From positions 1 through 54,892 of the forward strand of contig CAUJIK010000073.1 of assembly GCA_963205255.1 (NCBI GenBank): a DNA stretch of 54,892 bases. Reading direction: 5' to 3'. Under the pieces are notes generated by a model. The model did no database searches. It was given only the letters and a program-made list of their open reading frames with translations, and was not told where the DNA came from. Within the stretch, counting starts at the first letter, position 1. Every line of letters begins with the position of its first letter. The position numbers were made by a program, and so were the translations under genes. The DNA is from Pseudomonadota bacterium (GTDB lineage Bacteria; Pseudomonadota; Gammaproteobacteria; Steroidobacterales; Steroidobacteraceae). Below are positions 1 through 9,243 of the stretch, piece after piece.

Positions 1-817
1 TGGCGGTGTCGATCTGGTTGTCGAGCGTGCGCAGCACGCCATCGGCAAGGCGCTCACGGCCGCTGCGGTCCCAGGCCTGAATGGGAAGCCCCTTGCCCGC
101 CGCGAGCCCGGCGCGCAACCCGGGCAGCTCGGCTTCAGGGATGGTCAGCAGCACCGAGATCGGCTGCGTCTGGGTGATGGTCACGATGCCCGAGGTATCG
201 CCGGCACTGACGAGGTTGCCCGGATCCACGCGCTTGAGCCCCACCCGGCCGGAGATCGGCGCCACGATGCGCGTATAGCTCAGCTGCAGACGTGCCTCAT
301 CTACCTGCGCCTGGTCGGACTTGAGCGTGCCGCGCAGCTGGTTCACCAGCGCCTGCTGGCGATCCAGCGTCTGCCGCGAGATGGTGCCCGCCTCGATGAC
401 GCGCTGGTATTGCTCCAGCTCCAGCTCCGCGTTGCGCAGCTGCGCCTGGTTCTGCTGCTGCGCACCCTCGGCCTGCGCCAGGCGAATGCGGTAAGGCTCG
501 GGATCTATCTCGGCAAGCAGATCGCCGGCGCGCACCCGCTGCCCTTCGTTGAACAGCACCCGCACCAGCGGGCCATCCACGCGGCTGCGCACCACGACGG
601 TGTTGAACGGCACCACGGTGCCGATGCTGCGCACCTGCAGGGTGAGATCGTCCTCGGTGGCAGGCACCACACGCACGGGCACCGGCTGGTTCCAGGGATC
701 GAAACCCCGCCCGCCGGGGCCACGGCCCTGCGAGCCCGCGTCCCTGGAGATCAGATACCAGCTGCCGCCGATCAATGCGATGGCGGCTCCAACGATGAGT
801 AAAGTTCTTTGAGACAT
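1..817 (-). CDS. mdtA: MdtA-like RND efflux periplasmic adaptor (partial, C-terminus beyond left edge)
   Basis: This is a membrane-fusion protein that would link an inner-membrane RND pump to an outer-membrane TolC-type channel for drug export. About 272 codons are present, from ATG at 817 to the left edge. An N-terminal signal anchor (about residues 5-23) is followed by the biotinyl-lipoyl half-motif VRSRVDGPLVRVLFNEGQ, an alpha-hairpin rich in Gln, and the second lipoyl half with APISGRVGLKRVDPGNLVS. The stretch ITQTQPISVLLTIPEAEL and the later LDNQID motif resemble E. coli MdtA closely. MdtB/MdtC-type pump genes are expected beyond the edge, which is inference. The neighbour at 917-1294 is on the same strand, 99 bases upstream. 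Confidence 0.9.
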   Translation of the reverse strand, partial: MSQRTLLIVGAAIALIGGSWYLISRDAGSQGRGPGGRGFDPWNQPVPVRVVPATEDDLTLQVRSIGTVVPFNTVVVRSRVDGPLVRVLFNEGQRVRAGDLLAEIDPEPYRIRLAQAEGAQQQNQAQLRNAELELEQYQRVIEAGTISRQTLDRQQALVNQLRGTLKSDQAQVDEARLQLSYTRIVAPISGRVGLKRVDPGNLVSAGDTSGIVTITQTQPISVLLTIPEAELPGLRAGLAAGKGLPIQAWDRSGRERLADGVLRTLDNQIDTA

Positions 818-916
818 TAAACGGTGGACCTTCGCGGCCCTCAAAGGGTTCCCGCCCGGCGGGCGTTTGGACGGATATATTTTGCGGCGCCGCGATGCCG
901 CGATGCCGCGGCGACT

Positions 917-1294
917 TTAGTGGTTGACGACCCGCGGCTCCTGCCATGCATCGCGGGCGTCCGCAGGCTCGGCCCAGGCCGGCTCGGACTGGGCCAGCCT
1001 TTCGAGGAACGGGAAGGGTTCCCCGCCGGCCAGGCGCCGGTCGCTGTTGATGAGCCAGGTCTCGATATGCGCGCGGAACCGCTCCACTGCTTCGCGCCGC
1101 GCCTGCTGCAGCGCCAGCTCGCCGCCACTGCGCTCCTGCCCGGCATTGAGCTGCCACCACCACTGCAGGCGATCGAGCCGCTCGCCTTCAAAATAGGTGA
1201 AGGTGATGGTGAAGCGCCGTCCCCTCTCGCCCGGCGGCAGTTCGGCGAATGCAAAATAGTCCTCGATGGGACGGGGCAGCTCGATGCGCTTCAT
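917..1294 (-). CDS. small hypothetical protein, Trp-rich, likely cytoplasmic
   Basis: The frame encodes 125 residues from ATG at 1294 (MKRIELPRPIEDYFAFAEL). It has no signal peptide or membrane segment. A central amphipathic, aromatic segment (RLDRLQWWWQLNAGQ) precedes a helical region with many Arg and Glu, and the protein ends in VVNH. I do not recognise the family. It lies 52 bases downstream of the alkaline phosphatase stop and upstream of the MdtA-like gene on the same strand, so it may share a transcript with either. Longer in-frame starts upstream would run into the phosphatase gene and are less likely. The call rests on an open frame with gene-like composition and spacing. Confidence 0.6.
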   Translation of the reverse strand: MKRIELPRPIEDYFAFAELPPGERGRRFTITFTYFEGERLDRLQWWWQLNAGQERSGGELALQQARREAVERFRAHIETWLINSDRRLAGGEPFPFLERLAQSEPAWAEPADARDAWQEPRVVNH

Positions 1295-1346
1295 GCTGGT
1301 CACAACCCGCGGTTCTGGTTCTTTGGTCGGACGGGCCGATAGTAGC

Positions 1347-2855
1347 TCACAATCCCAGCGCGCGACGCGCGATGTGGAAGATCTCGTTCTGCGCAATGGA
1401 GCCGCGCACCAGCTCCGAACCGGGCCCGCGCGCGAACAACGCCACGTCTTCACCACCATGGGTTTCTCCAGCCAGCGGCACCAGCGATTGCTGGTGAAAG
1501 CCGGCCGCGGTGGTATCCACATCCGACAGATCCCGGTCGCGGCCAGCGGCCGCCGGCCGCCGCGGCGCCTCGTCGATGTTGCCCTCCACGATGTTGAAGC
1601 CCGGTCCATTGGCATAGGAGAGCGTGGTGTAGGGCCGGCCCTGCGCATCGCGTTCGGGCGCCGTGGCGCCGGGACCGCGCACCAGTCCGAGGATGGGGTT
1701 GCCGCGCGCAGGATAGCCGCCGATGGTCAATGTGTGGCTGTGATCGGCGGTGACCAGGATCAGCGTGTCGCGTGCATCCACGGCCTCGGTGGCGGCCCGC
1801 ACGGCGTCCGAGAAGGCGATGGTGTCGGTCAGCGCGCGATAGGCATTGCCGGCATGATGGCCGTGGTCGATGCGCCCGCCCTCGACCATGAGAAAGTAGC
1901 CCTTGCGCTGCTTGCGCAGTCTTGCGATGGCGACCCGGGTCATTTCCGCCAGCGACGGCTCGCCGGCCCGGTCCTTGCTCCGGTCTGCTTCGTAGCGCAT
2001 GTGCGAGGGTTCGAACAGGCCCAGCAGCGGCCCATCCCCGGCGGCCAGCAACTGCTCGCGATTCCACACGAAGGTGGAACCGGGCTGCGCCTCCAGCCAC
2101 TCATTGATGAGGTTGCGGCCATCGCGCCGCCGGCCACGCCTGTCCGGGTACTCGGGATCAGCCATTTCCACCGGCAGCATGCTCTCGCGCCCGCCGCCGA
2201 GCACCACTTCGATGCCATTGCCGGTGCGCTGGCGCTGCACCAGCTGCGCGGCGATGTCGGGCAGCGTCGCGCCCGGCGGCAGCTGGCCGGCGTATTCCCA
2301 GTCGCGGTTGGGGGTGTGCGCATAGGTGGATGCCGGGGTCGCATGCGTGATGCGCGTGGTGGTGACCACACCGGTCGCAAGGCCGCGCTGCTCGGCGCGC
2401 TCCAGCAGCGTGGGCAGCACATGCGGGGCTATCACCGCCGCATCGGCTTCATCGACGGCCACGGCGGGTGCCACCGACAAAGCCATGTCGTTGGCGCGCC
2501 AGCCGGTGAGCATGGCGGTGGCCGTGGGCGCCGAGTCGGAGACCTGCTGGTTCGCGGAGTAAGTGCGCACCAGCGCCGAGGCCGGGAACTCCTCGAAGCT
2601 CAGGCGATTGCCTTCGCCGTCGCCGCCGCGCAGCTGCCCCTCGAGGATGCGCGCCGCGGTGATGGTGGAAATGCCCATGCCGTCGCCGATGAACAGGATC
2701 ACATTGCGCGCCCGCCGCGGCGGGGTTTCGCGGGCGCGCTGCGCCACGCTGCTGGCCGCGGCATCGAAGCTGCTCACTCCCTGGTCAGGCTGGCGGGCGA
2801 AGCAGGCAGTGGCCACGGACGCCGCAGCGACGCACAAGAGAGAGGAGAACCGCAT
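1347..2855 (-). CDS. alkaline phosphatase, PhoA family, exported
   Basis: This is a periplasmic phosphomonoesterase of 502 residues that releases phosphate from organic esters. It starts at ATG 2855 with a signal peptide (MRFSSLLCVAAASVATACFA). NVILFIGDGMG at residues 51-61 supplies the metal-binding Asp58. VSDSAPTATA carries the nucleophile, Ser108 by alignment with the family DSA motif. VTTTRITHATPAS holds the substrate-binding arginine, and VTADHSHT and GETHGGEDVA provide zinc ligands. Length and motif order match bacterial PhoA-type enzymes. It is divergent from the GGDEF gene across 112 bases. I looked for a Pho box there and found none convincing. Confidence 0.93.
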   Translation of the reverse strand: MRFSSLLCVAAASVATACFARQPDQGVSSFDAAASSVAQRARETPPRRARNVILFIGDGMGISTITAARILEGQLRGGDGEGNRLSFEEFPASALVRTYSANQQVSDSAPTATAMLTGWRANDMALSVAPAVAVDEADAAVIAPHVLPTLLERAEQRGLATGVVTTTRITHATPASTYAHTPNRDWEYAGQLPPGATLPDIAAQLVQRQRTGNGIEVVLGGGRESMLPVEMADPEYPDRRGRRRDGRNLINEWLEAQPGSTFVWNREQLLAAGDGPLLGLFEPSHMRYEADRSKDRAGEPSLAEMTRVAIARLRKQRKGYFLMVEGGRIDHGHHAGNAYRALTDTIAFSDAVRAATEAVDARDTLILVTADHSHTLTIGGYPARGNPILGLVRGPGATAPERDAQGRPYTTLSYANGPGFNIVEGNIDEAPRRPAAAGRDRDLSDVDTTAAGFHQQSLVPLAGETHGGEDVALFARGPGSELVRGSIAQNEIFHIARRALGL

Positions 2856-2967
2856 GACATGCCCTACAGACTGATCCCGCGGCGCAGGGTACCAAGAACG
2901 GAGGAAACTGCGCCTTCCTGCCAACATGACACATTTCGCCCGCTGGCCGCGGTGATATGGTTGCCGG

Positions 2968-4881
2968 ATGTTCCCCTCCCACCTGCTGCCGGGACGCGCG
3001 CTCTGGCTGGCCCTGCTGCTGGCCGGCCCCGTGATGGCGGCCGCTCCCGCCGCATTGCAACCCGATGCGCAGGTCGACGGACTGCTGGCCGAGGCGGCGG
3101 TGGCGCTGCGCCATGACGCCAACCAGACCCGCCGCCTGGCGGAGCAGGCGCTGGCGCGCCTGGCGACCACGCCGGATGTGGACCAGGAGTTTCGCGCCCG
3201 GCTGCTGCTGTGCGAATACCACGCCGAACGGGATCTGGCCGCGCTGGACCAGCAGGTGCGGGTGATGCAGACCCTGCAGTCGCGCGTGCAGCGGCAGGGG
3301 CTGCGCGCGGGCCTGCTCACCTGCCGCGGCGAAGGCAGCGAAATGCGGGGCGAGAATGCCGAGGCGCTGGCGCTCTACGATCAGGCCGTCTCCACCGCCA
3401 CCAGCACACAGGATGACGAGATGCTCGCAGGGGCCCTGTTCGCCCGCGGCTTCATCCACAGCCTGCAGGGCAGCTACGCGCAGGCGCTGGCCGACCTGCG
3501 GCAGGCGCAGGGGCTGTACGAGAAGATCGGTTTCTCGCTGCATGCGCTCAATGCCCTCAACGGCATCGCGACCACGTACAACCGCATGGGCGACAACACG
3601 CAGGCCTACGAGATCTACTCGCGCGCCCTGGAGAAACAGCGCGCCGCGGACCTGCAGCGCGACTCCGCGGTCACCGAGCACAACATGGGCCGGGTGTCGG
3701 AACGCATGGGCAACTGGCGCGACGCCGAGCAATCGTTCGAATCCTCATACCGGACCAGCCGCCAGATCGACTATCTGCGCGGCCAGGCCTATGCACTGCG
3801 GGGCCTGGCCGCGGTGGCGCTGGCGCGTGGTGATGCGCATGCCGCGCTGGACCAGCTGCGTCGCGCCAGCGCGCTGCGCCAGGAAGCCATCGACCACCGG
3901 CTCGGCGCGCTGATGTCGCTCACCGAAGCCATGGCCCAGCGTGTGCTGGGCAATCTGACGCTGGCGCGCCAGCTGCTCAGCTCATCCCTGGACATCTTTC
4001 GCAATTCCGGCGCCCGGCTGGAAATGGTTGCCGCCTACGAACAGCTCGCGCTGGTGGACTCGGAACTCGGGGACTGGCGCCGCGCCTTCCAGTGGCAGGA
4101 TGCCGCCAAGCAGACTTCCGAGCAGCTGCTGCGCAACCAGATCGACCAGCATTTCGCGGCGCTGAAAGTGGAGTTCGACACCGCCACGCGTGAAAAGGAA
4201 TACGGGGCGCTGCTGCGCGAGAGCCTTGCGAACCAGCAGCTGCTGCAACAGACCCGCAGGGCGCACAATCTTCAGTACATCGTGTCCGGGCTCATCGTGT
4301 TGCTGGCCCTGCTGCTGGCGACGCTTGCCCTGCACCACAACCGCAACTCCCGCCGCCTGCGCCGCCTCGCGCTCACCGACGAACTCACCGGCGTGCCCAA
4401 CCGGCGCTCGGTGCTGTCGATGCTGCCCGTCGCGCTGCAGGCCAGGGACCAGGCTGTCGGCGTGGCGCTGCTGGACATCGACCACTTCAAGCGCATCAAC
4501 GACGGTTTCGGCCATGCCGCGGGCGATCGCGTGCTGAAGCTGGTGGCCGAGCGGCTCACCAGCATGCTGCAGCCGCCGGAATTCCTGGGCCGCATCGGCG
4601 GCGAGGAATTCCTGGTGGTGATCCCCAGCACCGATCTGCGCCTGGCCGCCGCGCGCGCCGAGACGCTGCGCGCGCACATCGGCGCCACCGACATCGCCGC
4701 CATCCTTCCCGAGCTGGGCAGCGTCACGGTCAGCATCGGCGTCGCGATTTCACGGCCGGGCGATTCGGTCAGCAGCATCCTGCAGCGCGCGGACTCCGCG
4801 CTTTACCGGGCCAAGGCCTCGGGCCGCAACCGGGTGTTCGCCGAGCAGCCCCCCCACCCCCGCCTGCAGGAGGTTTTTTAG
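2968..4881 (+). CDS. TPR-repeat membrane diguanylate cyclase (GGDEF)
   Basis: The 637-residue protein is predicted to make cyclic di-GMP from GTP in response to a periplasmic signal. It has a signal peptide (residues 1-25, ending VMAAAPA), a long periplasmic region of TPR-like helices (about 40-400, for example GDNTQAYEIYSRALEKQ), one transmembrane helix (about 435-455, IVSGLIVLLALLLATLAL) and a GGDEF domain opening LTDELTGVPNRRS. The active-site loop is RIGGEEF near residue 545, so catalysis is likely. The RxxD inhibitory site expected five residues upstream is not present (QPPE instead), so product feedback may be weak. An AcrA-like gene follows directly on the same strand. Confidence 0.92.
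   Translation: MFPSHLLPGRALWLALLLAGPVMAAAPAALQPDAQVDGLLAEAAVALRHDANQTRRLAEQALARLATTPDVDQEFRARLLLCEYHAERDLAALDQQVRVMQTLQSRVQRQGLRAGLLTCRGEGSEMRGENAEALALYDQAVSTATSTQDDEMLAGALFARGFIHSLQGSYAQALADLRQAQGLYEKIGFSLHALNALNGIATTYNRMGDNTQAYEIYSRALEKQRAADLQRDSAVTEHNMGRVSERMGNWRDAEQSFESSYRTSRQIDYLRGQAYALRGLAAVALARGDAHAALDQLRRASALRQEAIDHRLGALMSLTEAMAQRVLGNLTLARQLLSSSLDIFRNSGARLEMVAAYEQLALVDSELGDWRRAFQWQDAAKQTSEQLLRNQIDQHFAALKVEFDTATREKEYGALLRESLANQQLLQQTRRAHNLQYIVSGLIVLLALLLATLALHHNRNSRRLRRLALTDELTGVPNRRSVLSMLPVALQARDQAVGVALLDIDHFKRINDGFGHAAGDRVLKLVAERLTSMLQPPEFLGRIGGEEFLVVIPSTDLRLAAARAETLRAHIGATDIAAILPELGSVTVSIGVAISRPGDSVSSILQRADSALYRAKASGRNRVFAEQPPHPRLQEVF
4868..4873 (+). promoter_or_regulatory. strong Shine-Dalgarno AGGAGG at the end of the GGDEF gene
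   Basis: AGGAGG lies inside the last codons of the cyclase gene, eight bases before ATG 4882. That ATG is in frame with the AcrA-like adaptor and lies 57 bases upstream of the start preferred here (4939). The adaptor therefore has two plausible starts: 4882 with this near-perfect site, and 4939 with GGAG at 4931-4934 and a proper lipoprotein signal. Confidence 0.5.
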
Positions 4882-4938
4882 ATGGAATCCGTAGGGGAGA
4901 CTGGAGCCACGCCAGGGCTTCGGTCAGAATGGAGATAT

Positions 4939-6054
4939 ATGTTGCGTTGTTTGACGACCAGTGCAGCACTGCTGCTGACCGCGGCCTGCAGTCCGCAAGC
5001 CCCGACTTCCGAGCGCACCACGCCCGAAGTCCTCACAGTCACGATCACGACCGAACAGGTGAACCTGCAGACCGAGCTGCCGGGACGCGTGACGGCCAAG
5101 GCGTCAGCCGAGGTGCGGCCGCAGGTCGGCGGCATCATCCGCGAGCGCCTGTTCACCGAAGGCGCGGTGGTGCGCCAGGGCCAGACCCTCTACCAGATCG
5201 AGGCCGCGCCCTTCCGCGCCGCGCTGGAGCGCGCCGAAGCGGCCCTGGCCAGCGCCCGCGCCGCGGCCCGGGTCAGCGAACTGCTGGTGCAGCGCTACCG
5301 TGCCCTGCTTCCCGAGAAAACCGTCAGCCAGCAGGATTACGACAACGCGGAAGCCGCGCACGCCCAGGCGCTGGCCACCGTGCGCGAACGCGAAGCGGCG
5401 GTCAGCACCGCACGCATCGACCTGCAGTGGACACGGGTCACGGCTCCCGTATCGGGTCGCACCGGCCGCAGCCTGGTCATGCCCGGCGCGCTGGTCAGCG
5501 CCAGCCAGGCCGCTCCGCTGACCACGGTTTCGCAGCTGGATCCGGTGTACGTCGACTTCTCGCAGTCCAGCGCCGACCTGCTGCGGCTGCGCCGCGACTC
5601 CCAGCAGGGCCATATCGACCGCAGCGCCGACAGCGTGGGCAATGTCGATCTGATCCTGGAAGACGGCACCCAGTACCAGCACAAGGGCCGCCTGCGCCTG
5701 GCCGAGGTCACCGTCGACGCCTCCACCGGAGCCGTGACGCTGCGCGCGGAGTTCCCCAACCCCGAAGGCGAGCTGTTGCCCGGAATGTACGTCAAGGCGC
5801 TGATCACGGAGGGTGTGAATCCCAAAGCCATCCTGATTCCGCAGAATGCGCTGGAGCGCGATCGCCAGGGGCGCTCCTTCGTGCGGCTGGTGGACGCGGA
5901 GAACAAGATCAGCCTGCGCGATGTCACGGTCTCGCGCACCTTCGGCTCACGCTGGCTGGTTGATCAGGGTCTCGCGGCCGGCGATACCCTCATCGTGGAG
6001 GGCGGCCAGAACATCGCTCCGGGAACCGCCGTGCACGTCGCCTCCGAAACATGA
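4939..6054 (+). CDS. AcrA/MexA-type RND periplasmic adaptor lipoprotein
   Basis: This is the membrane-fusion subunit that would bridge the AcrB-type pump encoded next and an outer-membrane channel. ATG 4939 gives 371 residues with a lipoprotein signal ending LLLTAAC (Cys17). ATG 4882 adds 19 residues and has an excellent ribosome site, so the start is not settled. Lipoyl half-motifs frame the hairpin (VRPQVGGIIRERLFTEGAVV and TAPVSGRTGRSLVMPGALVS). Next come the beta-barrel (VYVDFSQSSADLLRL) and membrane-proximal domain (LLPGMYVKALI, ILIPQNALE). Order and length match AcrA. The stop overlaps the pump start (ATGA), so the two are translationally coupled. Confidence 0.93.
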   Translation: MLRCLTTSAALLLTAACSPQAPTSERTTPEVLTVTITTEQVNLQTELPGRVTAKASAEVRPQVGGIIRERLFTEGAVVRQGQTLYQIEAAPFRAALERAEAALASARAAARVSELLVQRYRALLPEKTVSQQDYDNAEAAHAQALATVREREAAVSTARIDLQWTRVTAPVSGRTGRSLVMPGALVSASQAAPLTTVSQLDPVYVDFSQSSADLLRLRRDSQQGHIDRSADSVGNVDLILEDGTQYQHKGRLRLAEVTVDASTGAVTLRAEFPNPEGELLPGMYVKALITEGVNPKAILIPQNALERDRQGRSFVRLVDAENKISLRDVTVSRTFGSRWLVDQGLAAGDTLIVEGGQNIAPGTAVHVASET

Positions 6055-9000
6055 TTTCCCGATTCTTCATCGATCGGCCGATCTTCGCGTGGGTGATCGC
6101 GATCGGCATCGCCATCGCCGGCCTGCTGGCGCTGCCGCGGCTGCCGATCACGCAATATCCGCGCGTGGCGCCGCCCTCGGTGCAGATCTCCGCGAACTAC
6201 CCCGGCGCCAGCGGCGAAATCGTCGACAAGACGGTGACGCAGCTGATCGAGCAGCAGCTGTCCGCGCTCGACGGCTTCCTCTACATGGAAGCCAACAGCA
6301 GCTCCAACGGCGCATCGCGCATCAGCGTGAGCTTCGTCCCGGGCACCGATGCGGACGTGGCGCAGGTGCAGGTGCAGAACCGCGTGCAGCAGGCGATGCC
6401 GCGCCTGCCCGCGGAAGTGCAGCGCCAGGGCGTGAACGTGCGCAAATCGGCCCCCGCCACTTCGCTGCAGATCACGATCTACGACACCTCGCGCAGGATG
6501 CGGCCGGCGGACCTGGCTGACTTCCTCAACAGCGTGCTGGTCGATCCGGTCAACCGCACGCCGGGAATCGGCGATCTGAACGTGTTCGGCGGCCAGTACG
6601 CCATGCGTATCTGGCTCGATCCGCACCGGCTGGCGGCGCTGCGCCTGACGCCCTCGGACGTGGTCGCGGCCATCCAGGCCGAGAACGTGCAGGTGTCGGC
6701 CGGCCAGCTCGGCGCCCTGCCGGTGGTGCCCGGCCAGCAGCTCAACGCCGTCGTGAACGTGCAGGAGCGCTTCACTTCGGCGGACCAGTTCAAGCAGATC
6801 CTGCTGCGCACCAACCCGGATGGCTCCACGGTGCGGGTCGAGGACGTGGCGCGCGTGGAACTGGGCTCCGAGTCCTACAACACCGCCCACCGCTACAACG
6901 GCCATCCCGCAGCAGCAATGGCGATCCGGCTCGCCCCGGAAGCCAATGCGCTGGCCACCATTGCCGCCGTGAAGGATGTCATCGAGCAGTTGCGGCCGCA
7001 GTTTCCGCCCGGCGTCGACGTCACCTATCCCATCGACGTCTCACCCTTCATCGAGCGTTCCGTGCGCGGCGTGGTGACGACACTGCTGGAAGGCATCGCG
7101 CTGGTGGTGGTCGTGATCTTCCTGTTCCTGCAGAACTGGCGCTCGACGCTGATTCCGGCGATCACCGTACCCATCGTGCTGCTGGGCACGTTCGCGGTGG
7201 TGCACATGGCCGGCATGTCGATCAACATGCTCACGATGTTCGGCACGGTGCTCGCCATCGGCCTGCTGGTGGACGATGCCATCGTGGTGGTCGAGAACGT
7301 CGAGCGCCTGATGCGCGAACGCAATCTCTCGCCCCTCGAAGCCACGCGCGAATCCATGCGCGAGATCACCAGCGCGCTGACCGGTATCGCCGTGGTGCTG
7401 TCGGCCGTATTCCTGCCCATGGCCTTCTTCGGCGGCGCCACCGGCATCATCTACCGGCAGTTCTCGGTGACGCTGATAGCAGCCATGATGTTGTCGCTGC
7501 TGGTGGCGCTGACGCTCACGCCGGCGCTGTGCGCCCATCTGCTCAAGCCACACCCCCCCGAGACCGATCATCGACGCGGCGTGTTCGGCGCCTTCAACCG
7601 CGGTGTGGATCAAGCACAGCGCAGCTATGTCGCCACCGTTGGCCGGATGATTCCACGGCGAGCGCTCTGGTATGGCGCTTACGGACTGATCTGTGGCGCG
7701 ATCTGGCTGTTGTTCCAGCATACCCCGACCGCCTTCCTGCCGGAGGAGGATCAGGGGCGCATCAATACGCTGTACATGCTGCCCGAGGGCGCGACGCTGG
7801 AGCAGACCGCCGCGGTCTCCGATCGCGTCGCCGACCACCTGCTGGAAACGGAAAAGGATTCGCTTGTCGGCATATTCTCCATCCCCGGCTTCAGCAACTC
7901 CGGCAGTGGCCAGAGTCAGGGCCAGGCTTCCATCGTTCTCAAGGACTGGAAAGAGCGGCGCAAACCCGAACAGAATGCCTCTGCCATCGCGCGGCGCATA
8001 GCGGCAGAGTTCTCCGGCGACCGCCAGGCACGCATCATCGCCTCTGTCCCGGCGCCGGTACCGGACCTGGGCAATGCTTCGGGCTTCGACCTCCAGCTGC
8101 TCAATGTCGGCGGACTGGACTACGATGATTTCGTCGCGGCGCGCGCACGTTTCCTGGAAATCGCGCGAGCCGACCCGGTGCTCGCAAACGTGCGCTACAG
8201 CGGCATCGACGACCAGCCGCAGCTGAAGATCGATATCGACCGGCCCAGGGCGGGCGCGCTCGGCATCTCCCAGCAGGACGTCAACACGCTGCTGTCGATC
8301 GCACTGGGCGGTTCCTACGTGAACGACTTCATCGACCAGGGGCGCGTCAAACGCGTGTACGTGCAGGCCGACGCGCCCTTCCGCATGGTTCCCGAGGACA
8401 TCGGCCTGTGGAACCTGCGCACCCGCAGCGGCACGATGGCGCCCTTCGCCTCGGTTGCCAGTTGGCACTGGATGCACGGGCCGCTGCAGCTGTTCCGCTT
8501 CAATGGCGTGCCCTCCTTCGCCATCCAGGGCACTCCGGCGCCGGGCGAGAGCACCGGCACGGCCATGCAGCGCGTCGAACAGATCGTCCGCGAGATGAAC
8601 GCCGGCCTGGGCGTCGCCTGGTCGGGCATCTCCCGCCAGGAGCAGCAATCCTCCGGACAGGCGCTGCCGCTGTACCTGCTGTCGCTGCTGGTGGTGTTCC
8701 TGGCGCTCGCGGCGCTGTACGAGAGCTGGACCATTCCCGCCGCGGTCATCCTCGTCGTCCCGCTGGGCATCGTGGGCGCACTGATCGGCGCCAACCTGCG
8801 CGGCATGCAGAACGACATCCTGTTCCAGGTCGGTCTGCTCACCACCATGGGCCTCGCGGCCAAGAACGCGATCCTCATCGTGGAATTCGCGGCCAAATCG
8901 GAGCAGGCCGGCATGGGGTTGCTCGAAGCCACACTGCACGCCGCAAGGTTGCGCCTGCGCCCGATCGTGATGACCTCGCTGGCCTTCATGGCCGGCGTCC

Positions 9001-9206
9001 TGCCGCTGATGCTCGCCAGCGGCGCCGGCGCCGGCGGCCAGAACGCCATCGGCACCGCCGTGATCGGCGGCATGATCACCGGCGTGACGCTGTCGATCTT
9101 TTTCGTGCCGCTGTTTTACATAGGTGTCCGGAAACTGTTCGGCCGCCGCAGTTCCGTGGAAAAAGTCCGTAGCCTGCAGACGACAGTTGGCCCCCATTCA
9201 GCTTGA
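6051..9206 (+). CDS. AcrB/MexB-type RND multidrug efflux pump
   Basis: This is an inner-membrane proton antiporter that captures drugs and exports them through the tripartite complex. Its 1051 residues are the usual HAE1 family length. It begins MISRFFIDRPIFAWVIAIGI, typical of AcrB. TM4 holds the proton-relay pair Asp408-Asp409 in GLLVDDAIVVVENVER, and the partner lysine lies in TM10 (GLAAKNAILIVEFAAKS). Two large periplasmic loops separate twelve membrane helices. It overlaps the adaptor by four bases. No outer-membrane channel gene follows, so the complex presumably borrows a TolC/OprM-type protein encoded elsewhere. Confidence 0.96.
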   Translation: MISRFFIDRPIFAWVIAIGIAIAGLLALPRLPITQYPRVAPPSVQISANYPGASGEIVDKTVTQLIEQQLSALDGFLYMEANSSSNGASRISVSFVPGTDADVAQVQVQNRVQQAMPRLPAEVQRQGVNVRKSAPATSLQITIYDTSRRMRPADLADFLNSVLVDPVNRTPGIGDLNVFGGQYAMRIWLDPHRLAALRLTPSDVVAAIQAENVQVSAGQLGALPVVPGQQLNAVVNVQERFTSADQFKQILLRTNPDGSTVRVEDVARVELGSESYNTAHRYNGHPAAAMAIRLAPEANALATIAAVKDVIEQLRPQFPPGVDVTYPIDVSPFIERSVRGVVTTLLEGIALVVVVIFLFLQNWRSTLIPAITVPIVLLGTFAVVHMAGMSINMLTMFGTVLAIGLLVDDAIVVVENVERLMRERNLSPLEATRESMREITSALTGIAVVLSAVFLPMAFFGGATGIIYRQFSVTLIAAMMLSLLVALTLTPALCAHLLKPHPPETDHRRGVFGAFNRGVDQAQRSYVATVGRMIPRRALWYGAYGLICGAIWLLFQHTPTAFLPEEDQGRINTLYMLPEGATLEQTAAVSDRVADHLLETEKDSLVGIFSIPGFSNSGSGQSQGQASIVLKDWKERRKPEQNASAIARRIAAEFSGDRQARIIASVPAPVPDLGNASGFDLQLLNVGGLDYDDFVAARARFLEIARADPVLANVRYSGIDDQPQLKIDIDRPRAGALGISQQDVNTLLSIALGGSYVNDFIDQGRVKRVYVQADAPFRMVPEDIGLWNLRTRSGTMAPFASVASWHWMHGPLQLFRFNGVPSFAIQGTPAPGESTGTAMQRVEQIVREMNAGLGVAWSGISRQEQQSSGQALPLYLLSLLVVFLALAALYESWTIPAAVILVVPLGIVGALIGANLRGMQNDILFQVGLLTTMGLAAKNAILIVEFAAKSEQAGMGLLEATLHAARLRLRPIVMTSLAFMAGVLPLMLASGAGAGGQNAIGTAVIGGMITGVTLSIFFVPLFYIGVRKLFGRRSSVEKVRSLQTTVGPHSA

Positions 9207-9243
9207 GCCCGGATAATCGACTCCACGACAACAAGGAGAATCG

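Noticed and set aside
2856-2967. Possible Pho box between the phosphatase and GGDEF genes
   Set aside because: One half resembles CTGTCAT (GTGTCAT on the minus strand) but the second repeat at the 11-base spacing does not match.
1266-3116. Long plus-strand frame opposite the alkaline phosphatase
   Set aside because: The minus strand carries the complete PhoA motif set; the plus frame has no recognisable sequence.
7041-9197. Long minus-strand open frame opposite the RND pump gene
   Set aside because: Its translation is low-complexity His/Arg/Gln/Gly-rich and unlike any family, while the plus strand encodes a full AcrB-type pump. GC-rich genes leave long antisense frames open.
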